In this document: piece by piece, positions 13,133 to 14,139 of the stretch
Layout: each line of letters starts with the position of its first letter
How positions within the stretch are numbered: the first letter of the stretch is position 1
From: DATJPY01 sp035506135
GTDB lineage: Bacteria; Myxococcota_A; UBA9160; PR03
Reading direction: 5' to 3'
Assembly: GCA_035506135.1 (NCBI GenBank)
Contig: DATJPY010000101.1
Location: 1 to 14,139, forward strand
DNA length: 14,139 bases
Translations under genes and position numbers: made by a program
Notes under the pieces: generated by a model
The model's database searches: none
Seen by the model: only the letters and a program-made list of their open reading frames with translations
Told to the model about the DNA's origin: nothing

Positions 13133-14026
13133 ATGCTGGAAGCGGGCCGCGACGCGCCGCACGTGACGCTGATCGCCCTCGAGGGAGGCCGCGCCGCGGC
13201 GGGCGCCGAGAGCTGTCTGGTCCAGATCTACGGGCCGCGCGTCGGCCGCCGCTTCGCGCTCGACCGCCCGGAGCTGGTGATCGGACGCGACGCGGGCTGC
13301 GAGCTCCCGGTGGCGCTCGACACCGTATCCCGTCGCCACGCCCGCATCGCGATGCGCGCCGGGACCGCGCTCGTGAGCGACCTCGGGTCGACGAACGGAA
13401 CCTTCCTGAACGATCAGGCGCTGGCGCCGGACGAGGAGCTCCCGCTCCGCTCCGGCGACGCGATCCGCGTCGGCGGCGCCATCTTCCGTTTCCTCTGCGG
13501 CGGCGACCTCGAGGCCCTCTACCTCGAGGAGGTCCACCGCGCGATGGTCTTCGACGGGCTGACCGGCGCCCACACGAGCCGCCACTTCGCGGACTTTCTC
13601 GAGCGCGAGATGGCGCGCTGCCAGCGGCACGACCGGCCGCTCTCGCTGGTGGCGTTCGAGATCGACGCGTTCGAGCGGGTGAACGAGGACTTCGGGCATC
13701 TGACGGGCGACGCCGTGCTGCGACAGCTCGCCGCGCTGGTCGGGAGCCGCGTTCGGCGCGAGGACTGCTTCGCGCGCCGCGGCGGCGACTCGTTCGCCAT
13801 CGCGCTGCCCGAAAACGACCTCGATGCCGCGCGCATCTTCGCCGAGCGGCTGCGGCGGCTGGTCGCCGACCGCGAGTTCCGAGCCGGCGGCGAGCGCATC
13901 CCCGTCACCCTCTCGGTCGGCGTGGCCTCGCTCTCGAAGGAGATGCAGGAGCCCGCGCAGTTCGCCAAGGCGGCCGACGCGCGCCTCGCCGAGGCCCGCG
14001 GCCGGGGAGGCAACCAGGTCGCTTGA
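13133..14026 (+). CDS. FHA-GGDEF protein, putative diguanylate cyclase with altered signature
   Basis: The protein has 297 residues. The FHA domain covers about 28-120 with LVIGRDAGCELPV, SRRHARI and LGSTNGTFLN, the expected phosphothreonine-binding loops. The GGDEF domain covers about 135-297: DGLTGAHTSRHF, FEIDAFERVNEDFGHLTGD (E176, N184, D193), RRED (208-211), GGDSF (217-221), and SVGVASL. The signature is GGDSF rather than GGDEF or GGEEF. The metal-binding Asp D219 is kept, and E176 replaces the usual first metal Asp. RxxD sits exactly 5 residues before the signature, so the inhibitory c-di-GMP site is intact. FHA suggests control by a Ser/Thr kinase. It may be an active cyclase, or a c-di-GMP sensor if the changes abolish turnover. 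The start has GGAGG 4-5 bases upstream. Confidence 0.88.
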   Translation: MLEAGRDAPHVTLIALEGGRAAAGAESCLVQIYGPRVGRRFALDRPELVIGRDAGCELPVALDTVSRRHARIAMRAGTALVSDLGSTNGTFLNDQALAPDEELPLRSGDAIRVGGAIFRFLCGGDLEALYLEEVHRAMVFDGLTGAHTSRHFADFLEREMARCQRHDRPLSLVAFEIDAFERVNEDFGHLTGDAVLRQLAALVGSRVRREDCFARRGGDSFAIALPENDLDAARIFAERLRRLVADREFRAGGERIPVTLSVGVASLSKEMQEPAQFAKAADARLAEARGRGGNQVA

Positions 14027-14139
14027 CTTCGCTCGCTGCGCGCGGCGCCTTCGGCCGGTTGGGTTGCTGAGCTGCAGCACGTCTGTTGACTTCGCTCGGC
14101 TTCGCCTCGCTGCGCGCGGCGCCTTCGGCCGGTTGGGTT
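14023..14139. repeat. Two-copy intergenic repeat, second copy with 11-base insert, at window edge
   Basis: Copy 1 (14023-14065) and copy 2 (14086-14139) share TTGACTTCGCTCG followed by a 30-base segment beginning CTGCGCGCGG and ending GGTTGGGTT. Copy 2 has an extra GCTTCGCCTCG (14099-14109) between these parts. They are separated by 20 bases. Copy 1 overlaps the stop codon of the GGDEF gene. Each copy holds GCC-TTC-GGC and other short stems. It resembles a dispersed REP-like element; more copies may follow outside the window. Confidence 0.75.

Noticed and set aside
14027..14139. CRISPR array at the right edge
   Set aside because: Only two unequal copies, overlap with a stop codon, a single 20-base spacer and no cas genes; an intergenic repeat is the better reading.

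Overview
The window is very GC-rich (well above 70% by eye). It encodes lipid and acyl-CoA enzymes together with cyclic-di-GMP-type signalling proteins (pseudo-receiver/PilZ proteins and an FHA-GGDEF protein). That mix fits an uncultured or soil-type member of the former Deltaproteobacteria (Myxococcota, Binatota or relatives), but no marker gene fixes the taxon. I see no rRNA, tRNA, CRISPR array, transposase, integrase or phage gene. It reads as ordinary chromosome with short intergenic gaps.

Layout, left to right. On the minus strand are a DMT/EamA-like membrane transporter running off the left edge (1-827) and an SCP-x type thiolase (1008-2201). Divergent from the thiolase is a quinone oxidoreductase (2267-3238). 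One base beyond it, tail to tail, is a minus-strand pair: a thioredoxin-fold protein (4456-5505) followed 4 bases later by an acyltransferase-3 membrane protein (3240-4451). A YciI-like protein (5596-5889) is divergent from that pair. Then come two minus-strand pseudo-receiver/PilZ proteins (5955-6683 and 6782-8047). A small lipoprotein with an apparently broken reading frame (8191-8439) lies divergent from them. It meets a 660-residue flavin/FAD oxidoreductase of the TMADH/2,4-dienoyl-CoA reductase type (8450-10432, minus). The right part is a plus-strand run: enoyl-CoA hydratase/isomerase (10477-11265), sulfotransferase (11325-12251), TesB-like thioesterase (12258-13058) and FHA-GGDEF protein (13133-14026). 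A two-copy repeat ends the window.

Functionally, the thiolase, the two oxidoreductases, the crotonase-fold enzyme and the thioesterase point to breakdown or remodelling of lipid, sterol or branched acyl-CoA compounds. The two PilZ proteins and the GGDEF protein form a plausible receptor/enzyme pair for c-di-GMP, though they are 5 kb apart and not in one operon.

Nothing in the window is clearly a new defence or mobile system. The best leads are molecular oddities: an Fe-S ligand cysteine replaced by asparagine in the flavoenzyme; an acyltransferase with no ATG, GTG or TTG start upstream of its conserved first segment; a lipoprotein whose start and lipobox lie in different frames; a GGDSF cyclase signature with an intact I-site; a C-x-C thioredoxin site; several -10-like boxes placed so close to start codons that transcripts would be leaderless; and two unexplained direct repeats.
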